A stretch of 64,000 bases of DNA, from positions 3,539,001-3,603,000 of the forward strand of contig NC_008570.1 in assembly GCF_000014805.1 (NCBI RefSeq), in the 5' to 3' direction. Below the pieces are notes generated by a model. It saw only the letters and a program-made list of their open reading frames with translations, made no database searches and was not told the DNA's origin. Numbering within the stretch: position 1 is the first letter of the stretch; each line of letters begins with the position of its first letter. Shown here one piece after another: positions 37,774 to 47,416 of the stretch. This stretch comes from Aeromonas hydrophila subsp. hydrophila ATCC 7966 (GTDB taxonomy: Bacteria; Pseudomonadota; Gammaproteobacteria; Enterobacterales; Aeromonadaceae). Made by a program: the position numbers and the translations under genes.

Positions 37774-38445
37774 ATGCAGCAACAACCCTATCCGCTCGGT
37801 CGCTTTCACGCCGAGCTTGCCGCACTCGAACCGCGCTTTGCCGCGGTGCTGGCAGACTGCACCCTGTTTTCGCGCCGCTACCTGCCAGGTGAACCCATCA
37901 TGCGCCAAGGGGAGCAGTGCGAGCAGCTCTATCTGGTGGCCCAGGGCCGGATTTCCCTCAACAGTGCGGTCCACTCAGGGCGGTTGTTTCAGCTCGGCGA
38001 GATTGAGTGCCACCAGCAGATCTTCGGCGAGATGGAGTTCTTCAGCGCCACCCCGGTGCAGTGGAGCGTGGTGGCCGAGACCGAGCTGGACGCCGCCGTC
38101 ATCTGCGCCGACAAGCTGGCCAAACGGCTGCTGGCCGAGCCCGAGCTGACCCTCTTCTTCGCTGCGGCGCTCGCCAGCGATTATCTGGATACCCTGGACA
38201 TCACCACCAGCCGGCTGTTGCACCCCATCGCCTACAACATCGCCTTCGAGCTGTGGCGCGAGCGCCAGCGCACCCCCATGCTCGGATCGCGCAAGCGGGC
38301 CCACGAGGCGGCGCGCTTCGGTACCACCGAGCGGGTCTATCGGCGCGCCCTCAAGGAGCTGATCGAACAGGGCATAGTTGCCGACGGCAGCGACGGTCCG
38401 GTCATCGCCGATCTGGCCAGGCTGCGCGCCTACCTCGACCTTTGA
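37774..38445 (+). CDS. Crp/Fnr-family transcriptional regulator (YeiL-like)
   Basis: A 223-residue regulator. Residues about 25-125 form the cyclic-nucleotide-type sensor barrel (EPIMRQGEQCEQLYLVAQGRI, and a GEIECHQQIFGEMEFF stretch). The end holds the helix-turn-helix (AARFGTTERVYRRALKELIEQGIV). No cysteine set for an Fnr iron-sulfur cluster is evident. The overall order resembles E. coli YeiL. The ribosome site before ATG 37774 is poor and a TTG at 37735 is possible. It lies upstream of yqfB in the same direction; targets are unknown. Confidence 0.8.
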   Translation: MQQQPYPLGRFHAELAALEPRFAAVLADCTLFSRRYLPGEPIMRQGEQCEQLYLVAQGRISLNSAVHSGRLFQLGEIECHQQIFGEMEFFSATPVQWSVVAETELDAAVICADKLAKRLLAEPELTLFFAAALASDYLDTLDITTSRLLHPIAYNIAFELWRERQRTPMLGSRKRAHEAARFGTTERVYRRALKELIEQGIVADGSDGPVIADLARLRAYLDL

Positions 38446-38488
38446 TTTCCATTCACCCCATTTCGATTCACCCTGTCAGGAGAGTGCC

Positions 38489-38806
38489 ATGCCTACCCAT
38501 CCCGAGTTCACCTTCTTCAGCCGCTTCGTCGCCGACATCCAGGCCGGCCGCAAGACCATCACCATCCGCGACGAGAGCGAGGCCAACTGGCAACCCGGCC
38601 AGCGGCTGGCCCTGTTCACCAACCCGGAGCACCAGCCCTTTGGCACCATCGAGGTGCTCTCGGTCAAGGCAGTCGCCTTCGATGAGCTCAATGACGAACA
38701 CGCCCGCCAGGAGAACATGACCCTCCCCGAGCTCAAACAGGTGATCCGCGACATCTACCCCGCCCTGCCGCCGCTCTATGTCATTGAATTCAAAGTGCTT
38801 GATTGA
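38489..38806 (+). CDS. yqfB: N4-acetylcytidine amidohydrolase YqfB (ASCH domain)
   Basis: A 105-residue ASCH-domain protein. It aligns with E. coli YqfB: FFSRFVADIQAGRKTITIRDESEANW, EQ/RQENMTLPELKQVIRDIYP and YVIEFK. E. coli YqfB hydrolyses N4-acetylcytidine to cytidine; the conserved Lys and Glu residues in GRKTITIRDE-type motif match its active site. ATG 38489 with AGGAGAG upstream is clear. It follows the Crp-type gene by 43 bp and could be co-transcribed. Confidence 0.92.
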   Translation: MPTHPEFTFFSRFVADIQAGRKTITIRDESEANWQPGQRLALFTNPEHQPFGTIEVLSVKAVAFDELNDEHARQENMTLPELKQVIRDIYPALPPLYVIEFKVLD

Positions 38807-38873
38807 GCCGGATTTGGTCTTTGCCGAGCGATGTGTTAATAGTGTCCTCTTTTGAATCAGGGAGGTGACCCGA

Positions 38874-39275
38874 GTGTTTGAGATAGCGAGCCTGCGAGAG
38901 GGCATGATGCACGGGGTCGAGCTGTTCCAGCTGCTGCTGGAGATCATCTCCATTGCCTGCGTGGTGATAGGGCTGGGCAAGACCCTCTGGCTGGCGGCGC
39001 GGGTGCGGGATCACGAGCCCGGCTTTCCCCACATCCGGCTCTGTTTCGGCAGCTGGCTCATTCTGGCGCTGGAGTTCCAGCTCGCGGCCGACATCCTGGC
39101 CACCACGGTGGCACCGAGCAAGGAGGAGCTGATCCGCCTCGCCATCATCGCGGTGATCCGCACCTTCCTGAACTACTTCCTCGGCAAGGAGCTGGAAGCA
39201 CAAGCGGAACGCCAGCAAGATAAGGCAGAGCGCCAGCAGGAGCAGCGCAGCGAGCAGGCCAAGACGGCTCAATAA
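38874..39275 (+). CDS. DUF1622 membrane protein
   Basis: A 133-residue protein with three hydrophobic helices (about 12-34, 50-70, 85-105) and a charged Gln/Glu/Lys-rich tail that may form a coiled coil. The pattern RLxFGSWLILALEFQLAADIL is typical for DUF1622, a widespread family of unknown role. GTG 38874 has GGAGG eight bases upstream and is preferred to GTG 38865, which lies inside that ribosome site. A single gene. Confidence 0.82.
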   Translation: MFEIASLREGMMHGVELFQLLLEIISIACVVIGLGKTLWLAARVRDHEPGFPHIRLCFGSWLILALEFQLAADILATTVAPSKEELIRLAIIAVIRTFLNYFLGKELEAQAERQQDKAERQQEQRSEQAKTAQ

Positions 39276-39475
39276 CCCGTTTCTTTGCACAGCATCATCG
39301 CTGAGTGTCGTGCCATCCCGACCACCACCATGGTTCGGGATGGCCCAGTTGTGACCCTCCCCTCACTTTTGGCAATCAGCCAACTATGGAACCCTTTTCA
39401 AGCCTTTCTCCGCCCTGTCGAGGGCCCGCGCATCTGCGTAAGATAAACCATCGCTTCCCCCAACCGGCCACGCTG

Positions 39476-41116
39476 ATGAACCCGCAACCTCTCCACACAC
39501 CCGACATCGACCTCGATAGTTGCGTTATCTACCAGATCTATCCCATGAGCTTTCAGGACAGCGATGGCGACGGCATGGGCGACATCAACGGCATTCGTCA
39601 GCGCCTCGGTTATCTGGCCACCCTGGGGGTCGATATGCTGTGGCTCACCCCCCTCTATCGCTCCCCCAAGCGGGACAACGGTTACGACGTGGCGGACTAC
39701 CGCGCCATCGACCCCGCCTTCGGCACCCTGGCCGAGATGGAGCAGCTGGTAGCCGAGGCAGCCGCTCACGGTATCGGCATCATGATGGATATCGTCGCCA
39801 ACCACACCTCCACCGAGCACGAGTGGTTTGTGCAGGCGCTGGCCGGCGATCCCCACTATCAGGGCTATTACGTATTCCGGGATCAAGCCTTTGTCGATGC
39901 TCACCCCATTACCTCAATTTTTGGCGGCAGCGGCTGGCAGTATGTGCCGACGCTTGATCGCTACTACCTGCACAACTTCGATGCGAGTCAGGCCGATCTG
40001 GACTGGGACAACCCGGCTGTGCGGGCCGAAATGGCAGAGGTGATCAACTTCTGGCTGGGCAAGGGAATCAAGGGATTTCGCTTCGATGTGATCGACATGG
40101 TGAGCAAGGAGTGGGACCGACTTGCCATGAGCAACGGTCCCCGCCTGCACGACTATATTCGCGAGCTCAATGCCGAGAGCTTCGGCGGCCAGGGGATCAT
40201 CACGGTGGGGGAGACCTGGGGAGCGGATCTCGCCCATATGCAGTGCTACTCAGCCCCTGATGGCAGCGAGTTCAGCATGGTGTTCAACTTCGAACATCTG
40301 GGGCTCGGCAGTGACAAGTGGACCTCCCGCTTCGACCCGCTCGCCTTCAAACGGGCCATGGCCCGCCACCAGCAGGGGCTGCACGGCCGAGGCTGGAACA
40401 GCCTGTTTCTCGGCAACCACGACCTGCCCCGCGCCGTCTCCCGCTTTGGCGATGACAGACCCGAATGGCGTGAAATCAGCGCCAAGCTGTGGGCCATGGT
40501 GCTGCACCTGATGCAGGGCACCCCCTTCATCTATCAGGGGGAGGAGCTCGCCATGACCAACCGTCACTGGCAGCCGGACGAGCTGCGCGACGTGGAGGCC
40601 ATCAACTACTGCGCCAGCCAGGCGGAGCTGGAGCCTGCCGAGCTGAGTCGGCGACTCGATACCATCGGCCGCGACAACGCCCGCACCCCGATGCAGTGGG
40701 ACGCAGGCCCCCACGCCGGATTCAGCACGCCCACGCCCTGGATTGCCCTCAACGCCAACCACATTGAAATCAACGCCGCCGAGCAGCTGGCCCGTCCCGA
40801 CTCGCCGTTTCACTGCTATCGCCAGCTCATCGCCCTGCGCAAGGCCCACCCTGTCGTTCGCCACGGCAATTTCGAACTGCTGGATGGGGATGACCCCGAT
40901 CGCATCGGCTATCGCCGCCGCTGGCAGGATCCGGCAAGCGCGGAGCGGCACACCCTGCTGCTGCTCGCCAACCTCACCGAGCGCCCCCTGGTCATGCCGC
41001 ACCTTGACCAGGTGGAAGCAGGTGCCACCCTGCTGATGAGCAACTACCCGGGGCAGCCCACCGCCACCTTCGCCCCCTATCAGGCGGCCGCCTGGCTGCT
41101 GCCAGCACGGGAGTAA
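39476..41116 (+). CDS. GH13 alpha-glucosidase family enzyme (oligo-1,6-glucosidase/trehalose-6-phosphate hydrolase-like)
   Basis: A 546-residue cytoplasmic enzyme; no signal peptide. A (beta/alpha)8 barrel with a calcium loop DSDGDGMGD (28-36), nucleophile Asp 204 in FRFDVID, acid/base Glu 246 in VGETWG and third acid Asp 316 in GNHD, then QGEELAMTN. The set points to the oligo-1,6-glucosidase, alpha-glucosidase or TreC branch. No phosphotransferase transporter or regulator gene is adjacent, so the substrate is open. ATG 39476 is chosen; the longer upstream frame lacks a family match. Confidence 0.85.
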   Translation: MNPQPLHTPDIDLDSCVIYQIYPMSFQDSDGDGMGDINGIRQRLGYLATLGVDMLWLTPLYRSPKRDNGYDVADYRAIDPAFGTLAEMEQLVAEAAAHGIGIMMDIVANHTSTEHEWFVQALAGDPHYQGYYVFRDQAFVDAHPITSIFGGSGWQYVPTLDRYYLHNFDASQADLDWDNPAVRAEMAEVINFWLGKGIKGFRFDVIDMVSKEWDRLAMSNGPRLHDYIRELNAESFGGQGIITVGETWGADLAHMQCYSAPDGSEFSMVFNFEHLGLGSDKWTSRFDPLAFKRAMARHQQGLHGRGWNSLFLGNHDLPRAVSRFGDDRPEWREISAKLWAMVLHLMQGTPFIYQGEELAMTNRHWQPDELRDVEAINYCASQAELEPAELSRRLDTIGRDNARTPMQWDAGPHAGFSTPTPWIALNANHIEINAAEQLARPDSPFHCYRQLIALRKAHPVVRHGNFELLDGDDPDRIGYRRRWQDPASAERHTLLLLANLTERPLVMPHLDQVEAGATLLMSNYPGQPTATFAPYQAAAWLLPARE

Positions 41117-41525
41117 CGGGCAACGCTATCCCTCGCGCCATCCTCCGCCACGGGGGGCCCCTGCCCCCTGATGATTTCCCTCCCCTCGGCGGTCAATACG
41201 CCCCGGCGATTTACTCACTTAAAAACTTCGCGTTTTCAGGCCCGCACCGCCTTGCCAGGCGGTATCCAACCACGGCTCGCTATCGACAATTGAAATAGTT
41301 CAACATCCTGTTTTTATTGGCAATAACCGCCATCAAAAACGACGTTTTTATCATCAACCGGCGATATTAAACGCTGTTTAGTCAGGGTTAAAAGTCAATT
41401 CAGATTTGCGCCCTTGTGGTTCTTCGCCGGCTCCTTATGGTTTCCATCCGAAGCGTGCGGCACAACGCCGCACGCCGACGTTCAGGCTCGCGGGCACTCT
41501 CCCGCCATAACAACAGGAAATCATC
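41117..41525. other. Intergenic region between GH13 and the secreted deiminase-like gene
   Basis: No gene supported in about 410 bp. From 41215 it is AT-rich and likely holds the promoter of the next gene. A small palindrome AAAAACG-A-CGTTTTT lies at 41335-41348; it may be an operator. I see no recognised regulator site. Confidence 0.4.
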
Positions 41526-43316
41526 ATGCGCAAAACCGGCGTGGCACTCGCCCTCTCCACCCTCTTCTGGTTCCACTCGGCCATGGCGGCCCCTCTGATC
41601 TTCCCGGACGATCCGACCCTCACCGACGGCCAGCACTCCCCTGCCCTCGATCGCAGTTTCCAGCTGGCCCAGGACGATCTGGGCAACCGGATCCACCAGC
41701 TCCACCTGCCCCTCCAGACCGAACCGGAACTGGTGGCGGAGCTGGAGCAGATCGGCAGGGAGCAGGGCTTTTCGGTCAGCACCCACGCTGACATGTACAC
41801 CTGGACCGAGGACAACATGTGGCTGTCGCGCGATGGCGCCCTCATCTTCCGCCCCCGGGCGCCGCTGGCCGACAAGGATAGCTACCACGCCTTCGTCACC
41901 GCCCTGACCGGGCAGAGCCCGGAGGCCGAGCAGGAGGGCCATCACAGCCTCGGCAGCCAGGATTCCCAGGGGCTGGATGATTACATGCTCTCCCAGGCCA
42001 ACACCTTCGCCGAGGCGCAGGGGCGCGAGCTCATCCCCACCTTCTCCATCATCGATGGCGGCAACATGCTGACCGGCCAGCGGGCCGACGGCACCCCCTA
42101 TGCCCTGATCGGCCGCGATGCCCTGCTGCAGACCACCCTGCACCACAGCCGGCTGGACAGTGAGCGCATCGCCGCCCTGCAGGAGAAGATGGAGCGCGAC
42201 GGCGAGTTTCGGCTGCACCTCAGCGAAGAGGAGTGGCTGGGCAGCCCCTATACCTTCCAGAAGGGCCATGACACCGAGGTGGACCTCATCCTGCTGGAGG
42301 CGGCCAACCTGCTGCCACAGGGGCTGGATGAGCCGCAGCGCCACGCCTTTGCCAGAACCGCGCGTGCCAAGGCCGAGCTCGCCAAGTACGAAGTGGATGG
42401 GCCAACCCGGGAGGCGGCGGAGCAGCGGATGTTTCTGAGCCCGCAGCAAGGGGAGCGGATTGCCGAGCGCTATCGCGCCATCCATGGCCAATCGCTGCCG
42501 GCCTCCTTCGATCTGCTGACCCGCCTCAAGCAGGAGTACGCCAGCCTGGTGGTGACCGCCGAGCTTCACTCCGAGTTTGGTGATGAGCAGATAGCCCAGG
42601 CACTGCCGACGCTGGCGGCCGATGCCGCCACCCTGGCCCGGCTGGGTCACATGTTGCAGGCCGGCGGCTACCAGCGAACAGGGCTGGCTGACGCCGAGCA
42701 AGATCATCAGACCCGCCGCTTCCTCGCCATGATGGCCATCAGCCAGCGCCTGATGGCGCAGGAGCTCAAGGTGGCCGAGCGGGATCTGGTGATCCTGGCC
42801 CAGCCCGGTTTTCACCTCGACATGGCCATGCGCCCGCTGGCCGACGGTCGCATCCTGCTCAACGATCACGGGGCCAGTGCAGCGCTGATCGAACAGGTGC
42901 TTGCCGAGGGCGGCAGCCTGAGCGAGAGCGAGCGGCAGGAACTTCGCCAGAGCGTGACCGACCTGCGCCAGCAAAGCGAGCGCTGGCACAAGATCCACAC
43001 CCTCATCCGCCAGCAGTTGAGCGATGCCGGCCTGACCCCCATCGCCACCCCGGGCGTGTTCAGCGTGGGCAAGCGGCCGGTGAACTGGATGAACGGCATC
43101 ATGGGCACCCGCCAGCAGCCCTTCTACATCACCAATGCCGCCAGCCTCGCCCCCCTCAATCAGGCATTCGCCGCCTGGCTGCAACGCGAAGTGGCCGGGC
43201 TCACCCCCTATTTCGTGGGTCAGGCTGCCAGCAACAAACGGGAGGAGTTCAACCAGGCGGAAGCCCTGCTGCGCGGCAGCGGCGGGCTGGATTGCATCAC
43301 CCAGCACCACGAGTAG
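41526..43316 (+). CDS. Secreted protein with agmatine/peptidylarginine deiminase-like active-site motifs
   Basis: A 596-residue exported protein. Signal peptide about 1-22, with an AMAA cleavage region. It carries, in order, the landmark motifs of the guanidino-group modifying fold: TEDN at 94-97, DGGN at 177-180, FHLDM at 429-433 (His-x-Asp), and SGGLDCITQ at 585-593 with a candidate nucleophile Cys 590; agmatine deiminases end with a closely similar GGNIHCITQ. An insertion of about 240 mostly helical residues separates the second and third motifs. The family hydrolyses arginine-like groups to citrulline-like ones with ammonia release. Substrate is unknown; function is inference from motifs. 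A terminator follows. Confidence 0.65.
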   Translation: MRKTGVALALSTLFWFHSAMAAPLIFPDDPTLTDGQHSPALDRSFQLAQDDLGNRIHQLHLPLQTEPELVAELEQIGREQGFSVSTHADMYTWTEDNMWLSRDGALIFRPRAPLADKDSYHAFVTALTGQSPEAEQEGHHSLGSQDSQGLDDYMLSQANTFAEAQGRELIPTFSIIDGGNMLTGQRADGTPYALIGRDALLQTTLHHSRLDSERIAALQEKMERDGEFRLHLSEEEWLGSPYTFQKGHDTEVDLILLEAANLLPQGLDEPQRHAFARTARAKAELAKYEVDGPTREAAEQRMFLSPQQGERIAERYRAIHGQSLPASFDLLTRLKQEYASLVVTAELHSEFGDEQIAQALPTLAADAATLARLGHMLQAGGYQRTGLADAEQDHQTRRFLAMMAISQRLMAQELKVAERDLVILAQPGFHLDMAMRPLADGRILLNDHGASAALIEQVLAEGGSLSESERQELRQSVTDLRQQSERWHKIHTLIRQQLSDAGLTPIATPGVFSVGKRPVNWMNGIMGTRQQPFYITNAASLAPLNQAFAAWLQREVAGLTPYFVGQAASNKREEFNQAEALLRGSGGLDCITQHHE

Positions 43317-43417
43317 GGCTACCCCCCTCGCACGGGCCGGCAATGCATCTGACTGGCCCATTCCCCGAGGCCAGGTGCAAGGGAAATAGTGGTGGCAGAG
43401 AGCCGCCAAGGCGATTC

Positions 43418-43444
43418 AAAAGGGCTCCTTTGGGAGCCCTTTTT
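43418..43444 (+). terminator. Terminator of the secreted deiminase-like gene
   Basis: Stem AAAAGGGCTCC (43418-43428), short loop, complement 43433-43443, T run at the end. Confidence 0.9.
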
Positions 43445-43803
43445 ATGGCTGATGTGAAAGGCCCTCCCGTACCATGACCCTGTCATCCTGGCCATGAAAC
43501 ACTCTCGCATCGCTCGACGGCGCAAATTTATTTGCTGCTTGATTATTTATTGACGGGGCCGGATCGACCCGTTTTGCGCACGATTCAGTTAATCGAATTA
43601 CCCTCAACAACCATCCCGCCCGCCCCTCTTTCGGCTTGCCCCCATCACCGGCGGTAAGCCGCTATCCCGCGCCGCCGCTGCCTTCGACCTGATTATTTAT
43701 CCCGTTTGTTCCGCGTTAATTTCCACTCTTACTATGGCGATGACCTATCCATGGCCGGCTGATCGCAGCCGTCATTCAAACTGGCATAGCAAGTGGGCAA
43801 TTC
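43445..43803. other. Intergenic region upstream of nifJ
   Basis: About 360 bp with no supported gene. It should hold the nifJ promoter. Two similar TGATTATTTAT strings occur (43541-43551 and 43690-43700) but I find no full FNR or CRP box. Confidence 0.4.
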
Positions 43804-46800
43804 ATGATCACCACAGACGGAAACAACGCGGTCGCCTCGGTGGCCTACCGCACCAGCGAAGTCATCGCCATCTACCCCATCACCCCCAGCTCCAGCATGG
43901 CGGAGCAGGCATCGGCCTGGTCGAGCGAGCGGGGCCTGAACCTGTGGGGCGACGTGCCGCGCGTGGTCGAGATGCAGTCGGAAGGGGGCGCCATCGCCGC
44001 CGTCCACGGCGCGCTGCAGACCGGGGCGCTGGCGACCTCGTTTACCTCGTCCCAGGGACTGCTGCTGATGATCCCCAACCTCTACAAGTTGGCGGGCCAG
44101 CTCATCCCCTTCGTGCTGCACGTGGCGGCGCGCACCGTGGCGACCCATGCCCTGTCGATTTTCGGCGATCACTCCGACGTGATGGCGGTGCGCCAGACCG
44201 GTTGCGCCCTGCTCTGCGCCAGCAATGTGCAAGAGGCCCAGGACTTCTCCCTGATCGCTCAGGTAGCCAGCCTCAACAGCCGACTGCCCTTCATCCACTT
44301 CTTCGATGGCTTTCGCACCTCCCACGAGATCGCCAAGATAGTGCCGCTCGATGACGACACCCTGCGTGCCCTGCTGCCCGCCGAGGCGATCCGTGCCCAT
44401 CGGGAGCGGGCGCTGACCCCCGACAAACCGGTCATTCGCGGCACCGCCGCCAACCCGGACACCTATTTCCAGTGCAGGGAGGCTACCAACCCCTGGTATG
44501 ACGATGGGTATCGCCATGTGAGCGAGGCGATGGACGCCTTCGGTGAGCGCACCGGCCGCCACTACCGGCCGTTCGAATACGTGGGTCACCCAGAGGCCGA
44601 GCGGGTATTGGTGCTGATGGGTTCCGCCATCGGCACCTGCGAGGAGGTGATCACGCGGCTGATTGCACAGGGCGAGAAGGTCGGAGTGGTGAAGGTACGG
44701 CTCTACCGCCCCTTCTCGGCCGCGCACCTGCTGGCGGTCATTCCAGAGAGCGCCCGCAAGATAGCGGTGCTGGATCGCACCAAGGAACCGGGCGCCCTGG
44801 CCGAGCCGCTCTATCTGGACGTGATGAGTGCGCTGGCCGAGGCGGTCAGCCGTGGGGATCGCGCCAGCCTGCCGCGGGTCATCGGCGGGCGCTACGGCCT
44901 CTCCTCCAAGGAGTTCAACCCGGCCTGCGTGCAGGCCATCTTCGATGAGCTGGCGCTGGATAACCCACGACCGCGCTTCACCGTCGGCATCTTCGACGAC
45001 GTCACCGGCCTCTCCCTGCCGCTGCCGGCCCTCGATTATTCGAGCCCAGGCCTTGGCAACCAGCACAAGCTGGAGGCACTGTTCTACGGCCTTGGCAGCG
45101 ACGGCACAGTGTCGGCGGCCAAGAACAGCATCAAGATCCTCGGCAACCACACCGACCTCTACCCCCAGGGCTACTTCGTCTACGACTCCAAGAAGGCGGG
45201 TGGGCTCACCGTCTCCCACCTGCGGGTCGGCGAGCGGCCGCTGCAATCGGCCTACCTGGTGGACGAGGCGGACTTCATCGGCTGCCACCAGTGGCAGTTC
45301 ATCGACATGTACCAGATGGCGGAGCGGCTGAGGCCCGACGGCATCTTCCTGCTTAACAGTCCCTACGACGCCGGGCAGATCTGGCAGCGACTGCCCCAGG
45401 AGGTGCAACAGGCCCTGCTCCAGAAGCGTGCGCGCCTCTACACCATCAATGCCGCCAAAATTGCCCGCGAGTGCCAGCTCGGCAACCGCATCAATACCGT
45501 GATGCAGATGGCCTTCTTCCAGCTCACCGCCATCATCCCACCGGCAGAGGCGACCGAGCTGCTGCGCCAAACCATCGCATCGAGCTATGGCAGCAAGGGG
45601 CAGACACTGGTGGAGCGCAACTGGCAGGCCCTGGCCGCCACCTGCGAGGCACTCGTTCAGGTGCCGCTGCAAGCGCTTGACCCCGCCAGCCACCAGCGCC
45701 CACCCGTGGTATCGACCAAGGCCCCCGACTTCGTGCAGACCGTCACCGCCGCCATGCTGGCGGGGCTGGGTGACAGCCTGCCGGTCTCCGCCTTCCCGCC
45801 GGACGGCACCTGGCCGGTGGGCACCACCCGCTGGGAGAAGCGCAACATCGCCAAGGAGGTGCCCATCTGGCAGGCGGACCTCTGCACCCAGTGCAACTAC
45901 TGCGTGGCGGCCTGCCCGCACTCGGCCATCCGCGCCAAGGTGGTGGACAAGGAGGCGCTGGAGCAGGCTCCCGCCACCCTGGATGCACTGGATGTGAAGG
46001 CCCGCGACATGCGCGGCCAGCAATACGTGCTGCAGGTAGCGCCTGAGGATTGCACCGGCTGCAACCTCTGTGTCGAGGTCTGCCCGGCCAAGGATCGTAC
46101 CGAGCCGAGCCGCAAGGCGATCAACATGGAGTCCAGGCTGGATCACCTCGAGGCCCAGAAGGCCAACTACGACTTCTTCCTGGACTTGCCCGAGCGCAGC
46201 GCCGAGCAGCTGGAGCGCATCGACATCCGTACCTCCCAGCTCATCTCGCCGCTGTTCGAATACTCGGGTGCCTGCTCCGGCTGCGGCGAGACCCCCTACA
46301 TCAAGCTGCTGACCCAGCTCTACGGCGACCGGCTGCTGATTGCCAACGCCACCGGCTGCTCTTCCATCTATGGCGGCAACCTGCCAAGCACCCCCTACAC
46401 CACCAACGCCGACGGGCGCGGGCCGGCCTGGGCCAACTCCTTGTTCGAGGACAACGCCGAATTTGGCTTGGGCTTCCGGCTCACCGTGGATCAACATCGC
46501 GAGCGAGTACGCCGCCTGCTGGCGAGCCTGGGGGACGCCGTCCCGGCCGAACTGCAACAGGGGCTGCAAGACACCAGCCTGCCGGTCTCCGAGCAGCGCG
46601 CCCATATCGAGCAGCTGCGCGACCTGCTGCAGGGGCGCACCGACGCCGCGGCCCAGGAGCTGGCCCGTGATGCGGACTATCTGGTGGAGAAATCGGTCTG
46701 GCTCATCGGCGGCGACGGCTGGGCCTACGACATCGGCTACGGCGGGCTGGATCACGTACTGAGCCTGGGGGAGAACATCAACGTGCTGGTGCTCGACACC

Positions 46801-47349
46801 CAGTGTTACTCCAACACCGGCGGCCAGCAGTCCAAGGCCACCCCGCTCGGCGCCATCACCAAGTTTGGCGAGCAGGGCAAGCGCAAGGGGCGCAAGGATC
46901 TTGGCGCCAACGTGATGATGTACGGTCACGTCTACGTGGCGCAGATCTCCCTCGGCGCCCAGATGAACCAGACGGTGAAGGCCATTCAGGAGGCCGAAGC
47001 CTACCCGGGTCCGTCGCTCATCATCGCCTACAGCCCCTGCGAGGAGCACGGCTACGATCTGGCCCAGAGCCATGAGCAGATGAAGCAGCTGACCGCCACC
47101 GGCTTCTGGCCGCTCTATCGCTACGACCCGCGCCGCAGCGAGGAGGGCAAGGCGCCGCTGGCGCTGGACTCCCGGGCCCCCAGCGCATCGCTGGCCGAGA
47201 CCCTGCAGCAGGAGCCCCGCTTCAAGCGGCTGGAACGCCAGTTGCCGGAGATTGCCAGCCAGCTCTATCGGGAGGCGGAGCTGGACGCCAACCGCCGCTT
47301 CGCCTGGCTGAGTCAGCTGGCCGGCAAGGAGGCGCCAGCCCAGGAGTAG
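43804..47349 (+). CDS. nifJ: Pyruvate:ferredoxin (flavodoxin) oxidoreductase
   Basis: An 1181-residue single-chain enzyme that oxidises pyruvate to acetyl-CoA and CO2 and reduces ferredoxin or flavodoxin. Domains in order: pyrimidine-binding (YPITPSSSMAE at the start), CoA-binding, the central gamma domain, a ferredoxin insert with two 4Fe-4S motifs (CTQCNYCVAACPH and CTGCNLCVEVCPA), then CSGCGETPY for the proximal cluster and the thiamine diphosphate site GGDGWAYDIGYGG with DTQCYSNTGGQ. Close to E. coli YdbK in layout. ATG 43804. A single gene. Confidence 0.96.
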   Translation: MITTDGNNAVASVAYRTSEVIAIYPITPSSSMAEQASAWSSERGLNLWGDVPRVVEMQSEGGAIAAVHGALQTGALATSFTSSQGLLLMIPNLYKLAGQLIPFVLHVAARTVATHALSIFGDHSDVMAVRQTGCALLCASNVQEAQDFSLIAQVASLNSRLPFIHFFDGFRTSHEIAKIVPLDDDTLRALLPAEAIRAHRERALTPDKPVIRGTAANPDTYFQCREATNPWYDDGYRHVSEAMDAFGERTGRHYRPFEYVGHPEAERVLVLMGSAIGTCEEVITRLIAQGEKVGVVKVRLYRPFSAAHLLAVIPESARKIAVLDRTKEPGALAEPLYLDVMSALAEAVSRGDRASLPRVIGGRYGLSSKEFNPACVQAIFDELALDNPRPRFTVGIFDDVTGLSLPLPALDYSSPGLGNQHKLEALFYGLGSDGTVSAAKNSIKILGNHTDLYPQGYFVYDSKKAGGLTVSHLRVGERPLQSAYLVDEADFIGCHQWQFIDMYQMAERLRPDGIFLLNSPYDAGQIWQRLPQEVQQALLQKRARLYTINAAKIARECQLGNRINTVMQMAFFQLTAIIPPAEATELLRQTIASSYGSKGQTLVERNWQALAATCEALVQVPLQALDPASHQRPPVVSTKAPDFVQTVTAAMLAGLGDSLPVSAFPPDGTWPVGTTRWEKRNIAKEVPIWQADLCTQCNYCVAACPHSAIRAKVVDKEALEQAPATLDALDVKARDMRGQQYVLQVAPEDCTGCNLCVEVCPAKDRTEPSRKAINMESRLDHLEAQKANYDFFLDLPERSAEQLERIDIRTSQLISPLFEYSGACSGCGETPYIKLLTQLYGDRLLIANATGCSSIYGGNLPSTPYTTNADGRGPAWANSLFEDNAEFGLGFRLTVDQHRERVRRLLASLGDAVPAELQQGLQDTSLPVSEQRAHIEQLRDLLQGRTDAAAQELARDADYLVEKSVWLIGGDGWAYDIGYGGLDHVLSLGENINVLVLDTQCYSNTGGQQSKATPLGAITKFGEQGKRKGRKDLGANVMMYGHVYVAQISLGAQMNQTVKAIQEAEAYPGPSLIIAYSPCEEHGYDLAQSHEQMKQLTATGFWPLYRYDPRRSEEGKAPLALDSRAPSASLAETLQQEPRFKRLERQLPEIASQLYREAELDANRRFAWLSQLAGKEAPAQE

Positions 47350-47368
47350 CAACGCAGACCCACCAACA

Positions 47369-47396
47369 AACAGGGCTCCCCATGGGGAGCCCTGTT
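47369..47396. terminator. Terminator between nifJ and the MFS gene
   Basis: Near-perfect palindrome AACAGGGCTCCCC / GGGGAGCCCTGTT between convergent genes; T tract weak. Confidence 0.75.
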
Positions 47397-47416
47397 GCTA
47401 TGTCGCCGTCACGCCA

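Noticed and set aside
43732..47352. 1206-residue open frame antisense to nifJ
   Set aside because: It mirrors the nifJ gene over its full length, and is a by-product of high-GC codon choice. Composition is Gly/Leu/Gln/His-rich with no domain, while the forward frame has all PFOR motifs.
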